Positions 1 to 11,492 of a stretch of DNA of 64,000 nucleotides are shown one piece after another. A model generated the notes under the pieces. That model was not told where the DNA came from. It ran no database searches and saw nothing but the letters and a program-made list of their open reading frames with translations. The position numbers were made by a program, and so were the translations under genes. This DNA comes from Panicum virgatum. Its lineage: Eukaryota; Streptophyta; Magnoliopsida; Poales; Poaceae. The stretch covers positions 13,341,033 through 13,405,032 of the forward strand of contig NC_053153.1 of the NCBI RefSeq assembly GCF_016808335.1, written 5' to 3'. The first letter of the stretch is position 1, and each line of letters starts with the position of its first letter.

Positions 1-5
1 CCCCA

Positions 6-1439
6 TCATGGGCGTGGACAATCTCCTGCCCGCTGCCACGCGGGCGACCTCTGTCCCGCCGCCGGCGTGGGCGACCTCCGCTCTGTCCTCGCGGGGGGCG
101 GCTCCACCATTGATCCCGGTGTGAGCCTCGCCTCGCCCAGCGTCACCATTGCATCCTCGCCACCAGCCCCTCGATAGGCCGGCGAGGAATCCGCACCCGT
201 CACAGCCTCGTCGTCATCTAACTCCGAGAAGTTGAGCTCGACGTCCGAGGAGTCCTCCTCCTCGGTGGACTCGGGCGTGGCGGGCCGCGGATCTCCCTCC
301 GCATGTGCAATCTTGCACTCCTTTTCATGCTTCTCCTTCCTCTCCCTCTTCCTAGTGGCGGCGTCCCTCGCTGCATCTTTCCTCCTCTTCACCGCCTCAT
401 CGCGCAGGCAGTTGGCTTCGCGTTCCTCCGGGATCGGGGGCTTTGAGACATAGCACTTGTGGCTCACTCCCTGCAAACGCGGCCAAGTCTGGAGCAAGGA
501 ACGGGGAAGAAACTACACGAAATAGACAACGAATTGAAACTTAAACTCACCACAGAAATGTACCCCGCCTTGGGGCGCATCTTGATCTTCCAAAGATCAT
601 CTGGGTCGTCGGGGAACTCCGCCACCGCACTCTTCGCCCTCCGGGCAGCAATGTTGTGGGGGAGCTGCACGTTCGATGTCCTCGAGCCCTCGTACAGGGC
701 CTCGAGGGTGAGCTCGAAGGTCGGCAGCTTCCTCTCCATGAGAGGGATCACCCTCTGCCGGTGAAAGTTCGTGATGACGACCGCTGCCGTCAGCTCCTTC
801 CTCGCCAAATACTGCAGTGCGTTGGTGAGGACTTCGAGCTTGGCCTGCTTGCTTTGGGGCGACACCCCCAGTTCTACTTCTCCGGCCTCTCCCGGAGCAC
901 CTTGTTGGTGAACGCCCGGAGACGTCCACCGTCGTTGCACAGGTAGAACCACCCTCGGGTCCACCCGACGTTGTTGGTGGTCATCCTGTTGGGAATGTAC
1001 AGATGTGACCTATTCCCGCACACATGAAGCAGGAGGCCACCGACGCGAGCGTACCTCTTTGGCTGGCCCCATGCGTTGTCGATGAAGAGCTCGCCGCGGA
1101 ACAGGTGGATCCATAGATCCCAGTGCGCTTGAATCCTTAGACACCCCTCGCAGACGGCGACGAAGACCGCTGCTTGCGAGATGGAGTTGGGGCTGAAGTT
1201 GTGAAGCTCCACCCCGTAGTAATCGCACAGCGCACGCATGAATCTGCCGACGGGAACGCCAAACCCCCACTCGACGTCCTCCGGCTACGGAGGAATCCAC
1301 GCCGGCCGTGATGGGGGTTGTTCACCAGTAAGAGTCTCTCGTCAGCCAACTGCTCCAAAACCGCCGCGGTGGCGGTGGACTTACCCCACGACAACGGCTC
1401 CTCGATTCTTGCCATCACTTCGAGTCGGGCGGAGAACAC
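6..1439 (-). pseudogene. Antisense ORF of the Tat-type element ('putative gypsy type transposon' family), broken
   Basis: Several minus-strand frames join into one degenerate protein running from about 1439 down to 6. The conserved part (around 874-1239) has the pattern of the grass 'putative gypsy type transposon' family: a YYGVELHNFSPNSIS block, then AVFVAVCEGCLRI, then FRGELF. Further on, between about 964 and 540, it reads LEVLTNALQYLARKELTAAVV and PTFELTLEALYEG. The reading frame changes at least three times, near 1240, 900 and 500, so no single intact protein can be made. The acidic, Ser/Glu-rich stretch near 130-300 matches the low-complexity tail expected downstream. Its function in the element is not established. 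It could also be the gag-like ORF of a separate minus-strand element. Confidence 0.6.
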
Positions 1440-1462
1440 GAAAGGCTAGCTCAAGCAAGGGC

Positions 1463-3067
1463 TAAGGTGCGCTCTCTCCCTCCTTCTTCATTCTCTCGCT
1501 CTTGGCTCTGGGCTCTGGATGCAGAGGAGGAGAAGAAGGCAGGGAGGCGAGAGCAAAAGGCCAGGTGAGCAAATCGATCCCCCCATCCCCGCTTTTATCC
1601 ACTGAGACGAGCGGATTCGCTGCCGCGACCCCGAATTTGCCGCATTGAATGCAGTAGATTTCGCTGCCGCTGATAGCTGGGCCCCACGATCGCGGAGGTT
1701 TCCACGCGAGCACCCAGGCAATAATTACGGCGCAGTAACCGGCGGGGTGCGGCGGGACTGTAGCGCCGCCCCATCCGCCAGCCACCGCCCACGCCTCTCC
1801 GCCTACCTGGGGCAACCGCCTGAAAAGGCGCGCCCGCAGAGCCCGCTCATACTGGGCCACGCCGGCCATGATCAGCGGGAGACCCGCACACGACCGACGA
1901 CTCCGCACCGTCTAAAACGAACCATTACGGAATATTCCCTCCAATGATTCCTTACCATTGAAGGAAATCAATTTCGAAGCCTTACTGATCAGGGGTTCGA
2001 AGCCTGGCCCATCGAGGGTTCGATAGGCGCCCCAGATCACCAGAGTCAAGGACTGCATGGGTGTGCCATACAAGCGAACCTCGAACATGGAGTTCGAGAT
2101 GCCCTACGCGGTGTTCGAGACCAGCCAAGGGTGCATAGCAAGGGGATCCCATCGAGGGAGAGCACCGAGCCCTCGGACCCTATCGAATGGGTCCGAGCCC
2201 CGCCTGGTGAACCTTTGCGAGCGCTTTATGTGATGTGTCCACGGACCACAAGCCGACTCTTATCGAATAGGGCACGGACATCCACTTGAACCACCCGATA
2301 ACAGCTCACCGAAGAAGCCATGGCTCGCGGCTCGGGCATGGGAAGCATGGCACGTTTCACCCCTCCTCCCTGCGGAAGGGCGATGAGGGTCGTAACGAAA
2401 GTCGGGGGTCCCCTGAATGCCTTCACGCAGGCCAGGGCTCGGGGGCTCCTCGCGCACCACGGCTTAGGCAGCACCCTCGAATGAATCAGCAACCGTTGAT
2501 TGTGGAATTCCACGTGTTTAATCAACCTCCCGCGTTTAACTCGCGCCTGTCGAATTGCTCAGTCGAATCACGGGCCACTGCACCAGCACGAAAATTGCCG
2601 AGGCCGGCTGAAAGGAACGCCGAGGCCGGCTGAAAAAGATGCTGGGCAGTCACCCCAATCAAGCAACCACGCAGGGCGACATTTCTAGCCTTTGGATGAG
2701 TGCAAGCACTCCTCCAAGGCCTCGGGGGCTACACCCGCGGGTTCGCTGATGCGCCCCCACGGAGGAAACTTCACACATTCGAGGACCAAATCCCTCGCAG
2801 ACCAGCTTGAACGCCCCCATCAGCACGACGGCGACATCCCCAGCGGCTGCGCCATGGTGCTCGAGGCGACTATGATCTGCATAGACAACTCAGAGTGGCC
2901 TCCCCACTGTTTCTCCTACGAGGAACCCCGATCTCGGACTAAATTTCATCCGACAACACTCGCCAAAACATTGTCCCACCCCAGGCAAAATAAAGTTCCC
3001 GCGGTCAGCACCCGAGTCACGCCCTCGAAGGGTCAAGCCTCTGCGGGGCTAATGCTCATTCCCACAA
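1463..3067. other. Noncoding spacer of the Tat-type element
   Basis: About 1.6 kb without a credible gene. It is rich in short phrases such as TCGAGGG, TTCGA and CTCGGGGGCT, as is usual just upstream of the polypurine tract in grass gypsy elements. The open frames here (for example 2692-3237 plus) lack any recognisable domain and have transposon-spacer composition. Confidence 0.5.
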
Positions 3068-3082
3068 AGGCTAGGGGGCTAC
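3068..3082 (+). other. Polypurine tract of the Tat-type element
   Basis: A purine-rich stretch AGGCTAGGGGGCTAC lies directly before the LTR start TGTCGAG. It would be the plus-strand DNA primer site in reverse transcription. Confidence 0.6.
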
Positions 3083-4401
3083 TGTCGAGTACCATGATTA
3101 GAGGCACCCTAATCAGGGGGACTGAATCACTCTTAAAACACAAACATATATTAGGCAATCGGTCCCAGAAAGGTCCACAGCCTCCCTCCGATCCAAAGGA
3201 AAGGAAAGGACTCAAAGAAGCCCAGTCCACGGCCTAAGAACACAATGCGGCCCATCCGAACCTCCTCGAACCCGCGGGGCAATCTCCGCCTTGCTCGAGG
3301 GCTCCCCGTCGAGACCCTCGACAGCACCCCGCGTCTCTGCCTCGCTCGAGGGTAACGAGCCTACCCTCGAGCAAACGGATTGACTCCGCCTCGCTCGAGA
3401 CCACCTCTCGATGGAAAGGACAAAACGGCCATCCGTCCACCCGCCCGCCGTACGGAGTCATTAAACGCTAACCACTCTGCCGCAATGCCCGGATCAGACG
3501 GCGTTAGGCTCGCACTCCGCACAGTGGCTGCGACCAGGGTTTTATCCGCCAACTCCGTTCACTGCACAGCCATCCCCGGCGTTGTGGCGCCACTGTGGGA
3601 ACCTGCGACGCACTGTGCGAACGTGCACGGCGCTCCTCCCTCTGCTATGCTGCCAACTCCTCGTACTTTCCATGTACTTTCCCCTCCGCAGGAACCCTCG
3701 AACGGCATGGGCACGACCCTCGGGTGCGGTCCGGACCTTGATCAGATCAAGACCCCCGCCTGCAGGACCCTCGGAACACCGCCACGTCGAGCGCAGGGGA
3801 CGGTACCCGCTACAGCGACCACCACGCTGCCCACTGGAGCTGCCAGGACGCCGGCGCGATCTCCGCAAGACCAAGGACGACGCTAAGGACGCCCGCCACG
3901 CCTGGCGTCTCACTCTCCAGTGCAGCACAGTGTACTTTCCACAGACCACAGTAGCCCGCCACTGCTCGTCCCCGATTCGGGGAAGACGGCGACTTCTAAC
4001 CCCCTCCATACATGTATCTCACCCCTCCTTGTGTCTACAAAAGGAGGAGGTGAACGCCTTCGATCTCACGCTCTCTCTAGCTGACCCGCGCGCACAACTC
4101 ACAGAACACGCACACCCGCTCCCCGGAGCACGATATTGGCACGTGCCTCAATCATCTCCTCCTCTAGCAGAGACTTGAGAGCTTCCCTCCCTCTCTCCCC
4201 TTGTTTGTACCCCCTACTACAGACACCCCCGGTGCAAGATAGTACAGTGCACTCGCACACCTTTGCAGGACGTACGGCCCTGCGGCCGGAACCAGGATAA
4301 AACCGTGTGTTCCTGTGTTACCTCTTGTATCAACCATCTAGGATTAGGACACGCAGCATCTTTAATAGTTAGTGCTAGGCCCCCGGGTCAGGACACGCAC
4401 A
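3083..4401 (+). repeat. 3' LTR of the Tat-type element
   Basis: The LTR begins TGTCGAGTACC right after the polypurine tract. It appears to end near GGACACGCACA at 4401, giving about 1.3 kb. Near the right end are phrases common to grass gypsy LTR ends (ACCAGGATAAAACC, GTTAGTGCTAGGCCCCCGGG). The 3' border is uncertain by a few bases because the partner LTR lies outside the window and no target duplication can be matched. Confidence 0.6.
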
Positions 4402-6010
4402 AGAACTGCACCGTTTTTCTTCCCCCGAGGTTAGCAGCGCCTGAGAGAACCGGCCTAGGATCACTTGCTCACTCACGCTCTCAGACGGACGTAGGAGGAA
4501 GATAAACAGTGCACACAAGAAAGATGGCGACGAACGCCCCGGCGAGCGACCTCGCCCGTATGTTGGCCGTTTATTCCATCTCGACTCGGCAAGCATTACA
4601 CAGGGATGGATGGTGGCTCTTATAGCCGCTGTGCGTCTCTGATCCGCGCCCGGCGCTCTCGCCATGACCGCACGACGCACGCTCGTGCCCAACGGCCTTC
4701 CGCTGCGCCCACCACCACTTCAACAATCCACGACCGCGTCTACACACACGTGCTAGCCCTTCCTCCCTCATCGCCCGCACCAGCCCGAGCCACCTCGTGC
4801 TCGCTGGCCGCGACGCACCCACGCACATGGCGCTTGCACTGGGCTGCACACAACTCACGCACACACGCATGCACACCGTGCCCCGTCGTGCACGCAGGCA
4901 CGACGCACACAGGCGCGCACGCACATCGCCACGCCCCGCCATGTCTAGCCTAGCTCCAACAGCGCCGCCGCCCCCTCCGTAGTGTGCAAGTGCTGTTGTC
5001 CCTGTCCTCTCCCCCAACCGAAGCAGCGCCGGCTGCAGCTCCCTAGCTGAGCGGCGCCATGGCCCCTGCCTTCTCCCGAAATTGCTGCTGCAGGCCTCTC
5101 GCGCCTCTCCCGGCACTGCCTGTGCCATCTCCCGTGCAGGCCTGTCGCTCGCCAGCCCGCCCTTGCTGTCGCCCCTGTCCAGTTCGCCGCAGACGCCGAC
5201 GCCTCTCCTGGCCCCTCCCGCCGCCGACGCCCCTCCAGATGCCTCCCGCTGCCGCCGTCCCACCGAATCTGAGCTGAGGTCCCTGCCCCCTGCCCCCCGA
5301 AGCAACGCCGCCTGCCTCTCCCGTTCTTGTTCCCTGCCATCTTAGTCATTGTTTTTTCTATTTTTTCCCCAAGTCCTTGTTTGCTGCCGCTATTAACATT
5401 TGTGACATGTCATTAACATTCGTGAAATTTTTGACATTAACATATATTTGATCTAATTGTAATATATTAGGTAGTCAAGATATTAAAAAATATAAAAGTT
5501 ATTGAATTCTGCTCGTATTCAGTAAAAAAAACGAGATATCATCTGCTTCAGGGACATTTCAGATATTTTACCATTCAACTCAGAGAATCGACTCAAAATA
5601 ATCAGGATGGGCAAAACACCCAGCTTATCTAGGCAGCCGATTCTCCGGACAACAAGGTTATCTCAAAATCTTGATTCTCATAAAAACGAGGTCCAGAAAA
5701 ATAGAAATAAACAGGCAAGCCGTCAAGATTCTTGGCAGCAAGAGCGAGCAGCCCTCGCCGGCGAGAGCTTAAGCAGCCGCGGCACCTCGCGCGCACGCGA
5801 CAAAAACTTGGCAGCTGCCGAGCTGCGAGCGAACGACGATCGATGGGTGTTCGCTGCCGCGGCGTGCGCGAGAGGGTGGGACGCGCCGGGTCCCTTGGAG
5901 CTTGGAAGCAGCGACCACAGCAGGGGGTCTTTCGGATACAGATCACAGCAGGTGGCTTAACCGCCTGCGCCCGCCATTTTCCCTGCGTCTGATGCGTCAG
6001 CTTTTCCTCC
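4402..6010. other. GC-rich unassigned stretch, possible minus-strand LTR relic, then AT-rich spacer
   Basis: No gene is supported here. On the minus strand a TATA-like CTATAAGAG (4617-4625) is followed downstream by AATAAA-like sequence (near 4570), which resembles a decayed LTR promoter and polyadenylation region. 4740-5340 is C-rich and open in most frames because of composition. 5350-5610 is AT-rich, with repeated TTAACATT phrases and no feature seen. 5700-5950 is again GC-rich with short open frames on both strands that match no family I know. Confidence 0.35.
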
Positions 6011-6018
6011 ATTCTCCC

Positions 6019-6672
6019 CAATGTTCAAAAAAACACTAGGCAATTTCTAAACGGCGACCCTCCACCTAGAGCCTAGGCGAGCTTAGTCGAACCTAGGCGT
6101 TTCAAAGCGATTTGCTAGGCGATGCTATATATGTAGATATTTCTTACCATACATGTCAACTATCTCCAAAAGAAAAGGAAAACCAGATAATAGTGGACCA
6201 AAAGTTAGATCAAGCAGCCCAACTCAACCCCAACTTATACCCTAGCCACACCCACAACCTTATCCTCGCCCACCCCGCCTCCTCCACCCGCCTTCCTCCT
6301 CTGCTCTCAGGCCGCCGCAACCCTCCCGCCGTCGTTCCTCTTCTGCCGATGCCCCTGCTTGCTCCTCCTCCTCCGCCGCCCCTACCTCCTCATCTGCCGC
6401 CGCTACCCCTGCTTCCTCGGCGCCCGTCACCCCTGCGTTCTGCTCCGCCGGCGCCCGTTCCTGCCTCCTCCGATGCTGCGATGCCCGTCCCCGGCCTCCT
6501 CCGCCGCTGCCGTGCCCGTCCCCTGCCTCTTCCGCCGCCGCGTGCCGTCCCCTGCCACCTCCGCCGCCACAGGCCGCCTAGGGGACCGCCTACCCCCCTA
6601 GGCCAGGCGGAACCCCCTCGCCTAAAACTTAGTCGCCTAGGCGGGCACCTAGAAACGCCTTTTTGAACATTG
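6019..6672. mobile_element. Non-autonomous hAT element with perfect 8-bp target duplication
   Basis: The ends are inverted: CAATGTTCAAAAA at 6019, and the same sequence in reverse complement ending at 6672. The 8-bp duplication ATTCTCCC is perfect on both sides (6011-6018 and 6673-6680), the hallmark of the hAT superfamily. Both subterminal regions carry several copies of CTAGGCG/CGCCTAG, the kind of clustered motif hAT transposases bind. The interior (about 6230-6600) is strongly C-rich and open for 184 codons in one plus frame, Pro/Leu/Arg-rich, with no known domain. It may be captured host sequence or merely skewed composition. No transposase is present. Confidence 0.85.
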
Positions 6673-6680
6673 ATTCTCCC

Positions 6681-7349
6681 TGATCTGGGCATGGGGGCTC
6701 GAGCAGACGCACGCAATCCTTGAGCTCGGCCGTTATCAGACGGCATCGTGGAACACCAGCAGCCAGCAGGCATGCTTGCACAGGCCGTCCATCTAACAGC
6801 AACCGGGTTATGACAACTTGTTATTTTTCGTGGGTGCCTCGTCTTGCACCGGCCGGGGGAATTTCCGTTTCAGTTTGATTCTGCTCACGTCAGTTTCTGT
6901 TCCACAGTTCGTAATTGGTTTAGGGTACATCGTGGGTGGATGAAGAGAAGGATTGAAGCATAGTTTTCTTGATTTCTTTAGTTTTCCTTTTTTATATTTT
7001 CATATTCTCATTTGAGATTTAGAGTCTAAGAACTCTTGTAACCATTAGCTGTAGACATTCACCTGTGGATGTTCAACCGAGATTTTCCTTTATCTAAAAA
7101 AACACACATCCACCAGTATTTAGGCTTGGAATCCGGGGCTATTTTCTCACTGCTGCCAAAACCCGGTTCGTATCTGAAACGCTACATCATCTTCAGAAAT
7201 CAGAACTCTCTGAAGAAAACCAGGTCCGGTGCGACTTCATGTGTCTATCTGTGGGCCACCGACGGTAAGTATAAAGTGGCACGCATGGCAAGGCCGGCCG
7301 GGCCGGCCAGTAGTACTTTGCTAACGCACGCGTGTTCCTGGAATTGTCA
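6681..7349. other. Intergenic, nothing assigned
   Basis: Mixed-composition sequence between the hAT element and the first duplicated block. No open frame with a recognisable domain, RNA gene or element end was seen. Confidence 0.4.
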
Positions 7350-8290
7350 AAATGTCATGACCGGAACGCTAGGTTACGGGGCAGGAAGTCCAATCCGCAA
7401 GCAGGAGCCATGGCTTGTCTGGGTGCTTGTTAAATTCATTCGGCAGGTCAGAAGATGATGCCGGCCATTTGTGAGTGATGACATTCGTACCGTGCACAAT
7501 GTGTGAGAGTTACTAATAGTCCAATATGCTGTCGACCGGGCATGAGATCAGGATGAACAATAGTAGCAAACCGAACTGCATTGCAGGTGTGGTGTTGGTC
7601 ATTGACTTTTTTTTCTGGTTGGGATTCCGATATATTTTCATTTTGTCAGGGTCAACCTGTTGTTGAGTGACGTTGACGGGAGAAATCTCAGAGGTAGCTA
7701 CGTGTGCAAGCCGGATTTCCAGCTCGCTCAGCACAGCTAGTAGGTTTAGCTGAAAGTGACTGTGCCCGGGTACCGTGATCAATGGAAGCGAAATTTAGGT
7801 ATCACGCCTCTTTTCCTCTTGGCTATTGCCTGGAAATGGTAGCAAGCAGATCAGTCTCACTCGAAGATGGCCAACGTGGCGAACGATTCTCACCACGCAC
7901 GTTGCCGCCTGCTCGCCTCGGAGAAATCAAAACCCCCCACGGCTGGATTTCTGCTGAATTTGCTCGTGATGGTGACTCTTCGATTTGACAAAAATTGCGC
8001 ATATCGATTATCGACACCGGAATGGAGAACTTCGTCAATTTGGTCATTACCACAAACGTACATCCAAACTACGGTTTGCCCACGTAGGTTAATATAATTT
8101 CCGTCGGCACCACCTGTCCACACTTCACGGATGATGTGTTCCTAACACTGTTTAGGAGAACGGTAGCTGGTTGCCTTTTCATCCAGGTCACTCTCACTTT
8201 CAGGGCAGTGTTGGACATGCACGTGCGCATTTTGAGCAAATTTTAAAAAAACCGCGCGTTTTATGGCAGTAGCGTCATAAAACCTTGGAC
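7350..8290. repeat. Diverged local duplication, copy A (noncoding)
   Basis: Two sub-blocks match sequence further right. The segment around 7355-7450 (TCATGACCGGAACGCTAGGTTAC, then ATTCGGCAGG) matches 9735-9820. The segment 7743-8285 (GCTGAAAGTGACTGT, TGCCTGGAAAT, CGGTTTGCCCACGTAGG, CAAATTTTAAAA) matches 10964-11405, and its last third also matches 11490-11690. Identity is visibly below 80 percent with many indels, so the duplication is old. No coding potential is apparent. Confidence 0.6.
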
Positions 8291-8571
8291 ATGATTTATT
8301 AGGATTTGTTCCTGAACCCCAAGCATTTCATGGTCCGTTTGTTTAATCAAAATCCGACGCTAACAAAACCATATGATCTCCTACGGTTACAAGGGAGCCT
8401 CTTTCAAGAAGATAACACATTTGTATTTCTAGAAGTCTAATAAAGGCATCTTAGTTTACAATTTCACTGCGCCAAATGCTATTTAATTTCAACATTTCCA
8501 CTCTTACTAGTGTTTATGACTTGTTTGAAACACATGATGATTGAAACGCAGAACTGGGAGAAGGAAAAAAA

Positions 8572-9102
8572 TCAGCCAAGATTCAAATCCTCATCGGGTT
8601 CTAAGATTCTAGCCAGTGTCACGACGCACTCCGCCCCGCACGAGTTCTTGCAAGAGAGCCCGAACCCACGCAGGCCGAGTCCGAGACCGAGCCCAAGCCC
8701 TGCCCAGCCAAGCAGCTTCCGGGTCCCCCTGCTGCTGCTGCCGTCGTTGTCCGTGCACGCCAGGTAGGCTGCGAGGAACGGGTCGTCCCGCGGCCTGACG
8801 CGGCGGCTCCTCGACCCGCCGCCGCTCTTCCCGGGCGGCGGCGAGACGGCCGGCGCGCCCGGCCCTCCTGGAGGTGGCGGCACGCGCAGCCGGTGCCGGT
8901 GCGCAGGAGGCGGAGGCGCCTTCTTGGCGGGCGCCGGCGTCGCCCTGCTGGCAGCGTCCGCGCGGGGCGCCCCGGCGGTGGGCTCCATGGCTTCTGCCGG
9001 GCCCTGCTTCTGCTTGGACACCCCCGGCTCCTGCTCCCACGAGAAGGCCACTGTGCCGCAGCCGGACCTGCTCGCCGCCACACATCCGGCTCCGGGCTTC
9101 AT
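8572..9102 (-). CDS. Small plant protein with a WE..PG motif, DUF688-like
   Basis: An intact single-exon frame of 176 residues with an ATG start at 9102 and TGA at 8574-8572. Seen: an N-terminal motif VAFSWEQEPGVSK (residues 18-30), an Ala/Pro-rich linker with two proline runs (about 63-79), a DDPFLAAYLACT block (106-117), a Gly-Leu repeat (about 134-144) and a CKNSCGAEC cysteine cluster (151-159). The first motif and the cysteine cluster resemble plant proteins of the DUF688 type, which carry an xPFxWExxPGxP signature; their biochemical role is not known to me. A TATA box lies about 170 bp upstream on the same strand, which supports this start and strand. The other long frames over this interval are GC-composition shadows. 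This is the most credible intact host gene in the window. Family assignment is moderate, gene status is good. Confidence 0.72.
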   Translation of the reverse strand: MKPGAGCVAASRSGCGTVAFSWEQEPGVSKQKQGPAEAMEPTAGAPRADAASRATPAPAKKAPPPPAHRHRLRVPPPPGGPGAPAVSPPPGKSGGGSRSRRVRPRDDPFLAAYLACTDNDGSSSRGTRKLLGWAGLGLGLGLGLRGFGLSCKNSCGAECVVTLARILEPDEDLNLG

Positions 9103-9272
9103 GCCGTGGGTGTCGGGAACTCCTCGAGATCGACCCAGCTAGCTCACACACGTCAGCAAGGGAGCGCAGAGCGGACGCGAGCCTCGAGGTGATCCTCTCT
9201 GCTATGTTGAAACGCCGTGCCGTTACCTGCGCCGCTGCGCGAGCCGTGAGAGATGCGGCGGGTTTCTTGGAG

Positions 9273-9279
9273 CTTTATA
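9273..9279 (-). promoter_or_regulatory. TATA box for the 8572-9102 gene
   Basis: TATAAAG on the minus strand, 171 bp upstream of the ATG at 9102. It implies a 5' leader of roughly 140 nt. Confidence 0.6.
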
Positions 9280-9734
9280 GCCTCCCGCAGCAGGAGAAGG
9301 TCACAAGCAGAAGCGGCCAAGCAGGCTGCCAGGGTGGGCAAGCCTTGGCCCGGTGATGGTGGTGGGGTTCAGAAGTGGTGGCTTGACCGGCCGGTACCCG
9401 TCGCTTTCCTGCAAGCGACGATTCGCTGATCTGATCGGGGGCCGCATGGTGGCGGTGCGGCCGCCTCGAGCAGAAGCTCGCGTCGGTTGTGAGGTCAGGG
9501 GTTAACAGATCGCGCCGATCGGCGGTCGGCAGGCACGCCGCTTGCTTGCAGCATCCGCCCGTGCAACGGCTCTGCCGGTACGCGGCTGCACGGATCTTCC
9601 TGCGTTCCATACAGTACTTGGATGTCGCGTTGCTTCATGAACTGTTCGGGGGTACCACGTCCGCGTGTCACGGGGCTCACCGCCGCCGGGGACCTTTCTC
9701 TTGTCTGCCGCCTGAGAATGGAGCTTCTGATGCT
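9280..9734. other. Upstream region of the minus-strand gene
   Basis: GC-rich sequence upstream of the 8572-9102 gene, presumably its distal promoter. No other gene or element end was recognised. Confidence 0.4.
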
Positions 9735-9877
9735 CATGACCTGGACGCTAGGTTACACCGCTAGGGTCAGAACGCTAGGGCCGCGACTTCCATGGCTACA
9801 TGGAGAAATTCGGCAGGCAATAATAATAAATCTGGACGATCAAATTACATCAAAAAGGAATATTACAAAACTTCCAT

Positions 9878-10186
9878 GGCTTTGTTTAGTTGCAAATTCA
9901 AAATTTCAAAATTATCACATTAAAAAGAAATATTACATGAATGAAGTATTAAATCTAGACGAAATAAAAAACGAACTGAATAGTTTACTTATAAGTTCTG
10001 AGACAAATAGACACTAAATTGCTACAGTAATGACTAGTACACATGATAGATTATTTAGTTTTAATAAATTTGTCTCGTAGTTTACGAACAAGTTCTGTAA
10101 TTAATTTTATGATTAGTCTATGTTTAATATTTTAAATATGCAAAGTTTTGATTTCAAAAACTTTACATTGGCAACTAAACGAAGCC
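9878..10186. mobile_element. MITE with TTTGTTTAGTTGC-type inverted ends
   Basis: A 309-bp AT-rich element with inverted ends: GGCTTTGTTTAGTTGCAAAT at the left, and the reverse complement of GGCTTCGTTTAGTTGCCAAT at the right. The interior carries phrases typical of this abundant grass MITE group (GCTACAGTAATGACTAGTAC, TTTGTCTCGTAGTTTACGAAC, GATTAGTCTATGTTTAATA). No clear target duplication is left. Coding capacity is nil. Confidence 0.75.
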
Positions 10187-10350
10187 GAGTCTGGATGGAT
10201 GTAGAGACGAACGTACATAGCCAATGACTCGAGTGATGGACCACCGTCACCGCAGGCCGAGCTGAAAGCGGCAGCAACGCGCAATTTAATCGCAGTTCGC
10301 GCGCATGCGACTTGCTCTGACCCCATGCTCGGCCGGACAATTTGTATCCA

Positions 10351-10797
10351 CGAGCCACAGTCCTGGTCTCAACCCAGCTTCTTGGACAACGGCAGTTGAT
10401 CTTTCCTCTTGGTTCTTTGACTTGGTTGGAAGCTCCACAAGCCCGGAGGCAAAAGGGGGCCGATCACTTGCAATCCTGGTGGCGTGGTCTATATGGTGCG
10501 AGCGCAACCGAAGAGTTTTCAATGATGCGCCAAAGACTGCGACCATGGTCATTCAAGAAATCAAAGAAACGGCTAGACTTTAGGCCTCGGCGGGGGCCAA
10601 ACACTTGGCAATTCTGGTAGGAACAAGTTTTAGCGAGTAATCAATGTAACTTCATTAATTCCTCTTGTTGTGAGACTATTCCGATGCCTCAACCTGAGTT
10701 TCTGACTCAGGGAAAACTTGGCACCACTGGCGCCTGTAACTCTCTCCTTCTTATTAATTAAAGCCAGGAATATGTCCTGGGTCTTTCGAAAAAAAAA
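10351..10797 (+). mobile_element. 5'-truncated LINE, 3' end with poly(A) and target duplication
   Basis: The plus frame ending near 10583 reads SIWCERNRRVFND, followed by IQEIKETARL. This is the pattern at the extreme C-terminus of plant LINE reverse transcriptases, just after the zinc-binding end domain. It is followed by a 3' UTR and a run of A ending at 10797. The flanking sequence TTGTATCCA occurs on both sides (10342-10350 and 10798-10806), a 9-bp target duplication. The element is therefore a dead-on-arrival copy retaining about 450 bp. Confidence 0.8.
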
Positions 10798-11432
10798 TTG
10801 TATCCATGATGCACCAACAACAATTAGTTATCATTTATCAAACAGGAGGGTCAAGAGCGTCCAAGAGAAATTTCAAGCCAGGTCGCCAATGGATTGAGAT
10901 CTTAAAGGCGATGCTCATAACAGAAAGCTTTCTGGGAACTAATCTCAGGTCGCACGGCAAGGTTTTGCTGAAAGTGACTGTCAAGGTGTGCTGGTTGCAA
11001 GTAACGAAATTAAGGTCGCACGTTGCCTGGAAATATTGTCAAACAAACTAATCTCACTCAAAGATATCTAATCTGGCAAACAATTCAAAGAACTTTTACG
11101 AGCCATTGTGCACGTTGCCTGCTCGTTGGAGAAAATCTCCAGGCTGGAATTCTGCTTACTTTGCTCGTCAGAGTGACTCCTCAGCTGACGAAACTTGTGC
11201 AGGTTAATGTGGATTTTTCTTTTCAATCTGGTTGCCACAAGTGCACATTCGAAGACGGTTTGCCCACGTAGGTTTCATTTACCATCGCTGCAAGGATGGC
11301 GTGTTCGTAGCATGAGAAGAAAGGCATGTTTCAGATAAGCCATGTTCGTTGGACACGAGCATTCCAATAATTTTTGGGCAATTTTAAAGCCGTGGGTTTT
11401 ATTTGTAGCAGTCCATCATTTTATTTTTATTA

Positions 11433-11436
<4 letters not shown>

Positions 11437-11492
<56 letters not shown>
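11437..11492. repeat. (ATT)n microsatellite
   Basis: About 18 consecutive ATT units at the right end of duplication copy B. Simple sequence, no coding meaning. Confidence 0.95.

Larger units (their letters stand above)
1..4401 (+). mobile_element. 3' part of a Tat-lineage Ty3/gypsy retrotransposon
   Basis: The window opens inside an LTR retrotransposon that reads rightwards. Seen: a degenerate gypsy-type ORF on the opposite strand (6-1439), about 1.6 kb of noncoding spacer, a purine-rich tract ending at 3082, then an LTR beginning TGTCGAG at 3083. An antisense extra ORF between pol and the 3' LTR is an established trait of Tat-lineage gypsy elements, and the element at 39827-64000 shows the same plan in mirror image. 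The pol genes and 5' LTR would lie left of the window. Calling the whole stretch one element is inference, because pol itself is not visible. Confidence 0.6.

Noticed and set aside
4571..5305. A 244-codon minus frame rich in Arg, Gly and Ala
   Set aside because: Composition-driven: GC-rich sequence, no domain, and overlapping open frames on the other strand.
8609..9151. Other long frames over the 8572-9102 gene
   Set aside because: Arg/Gly-rich shadows without the conserved motifs; the chosen frame has an ATG, a TATA box upstream and family motifs.
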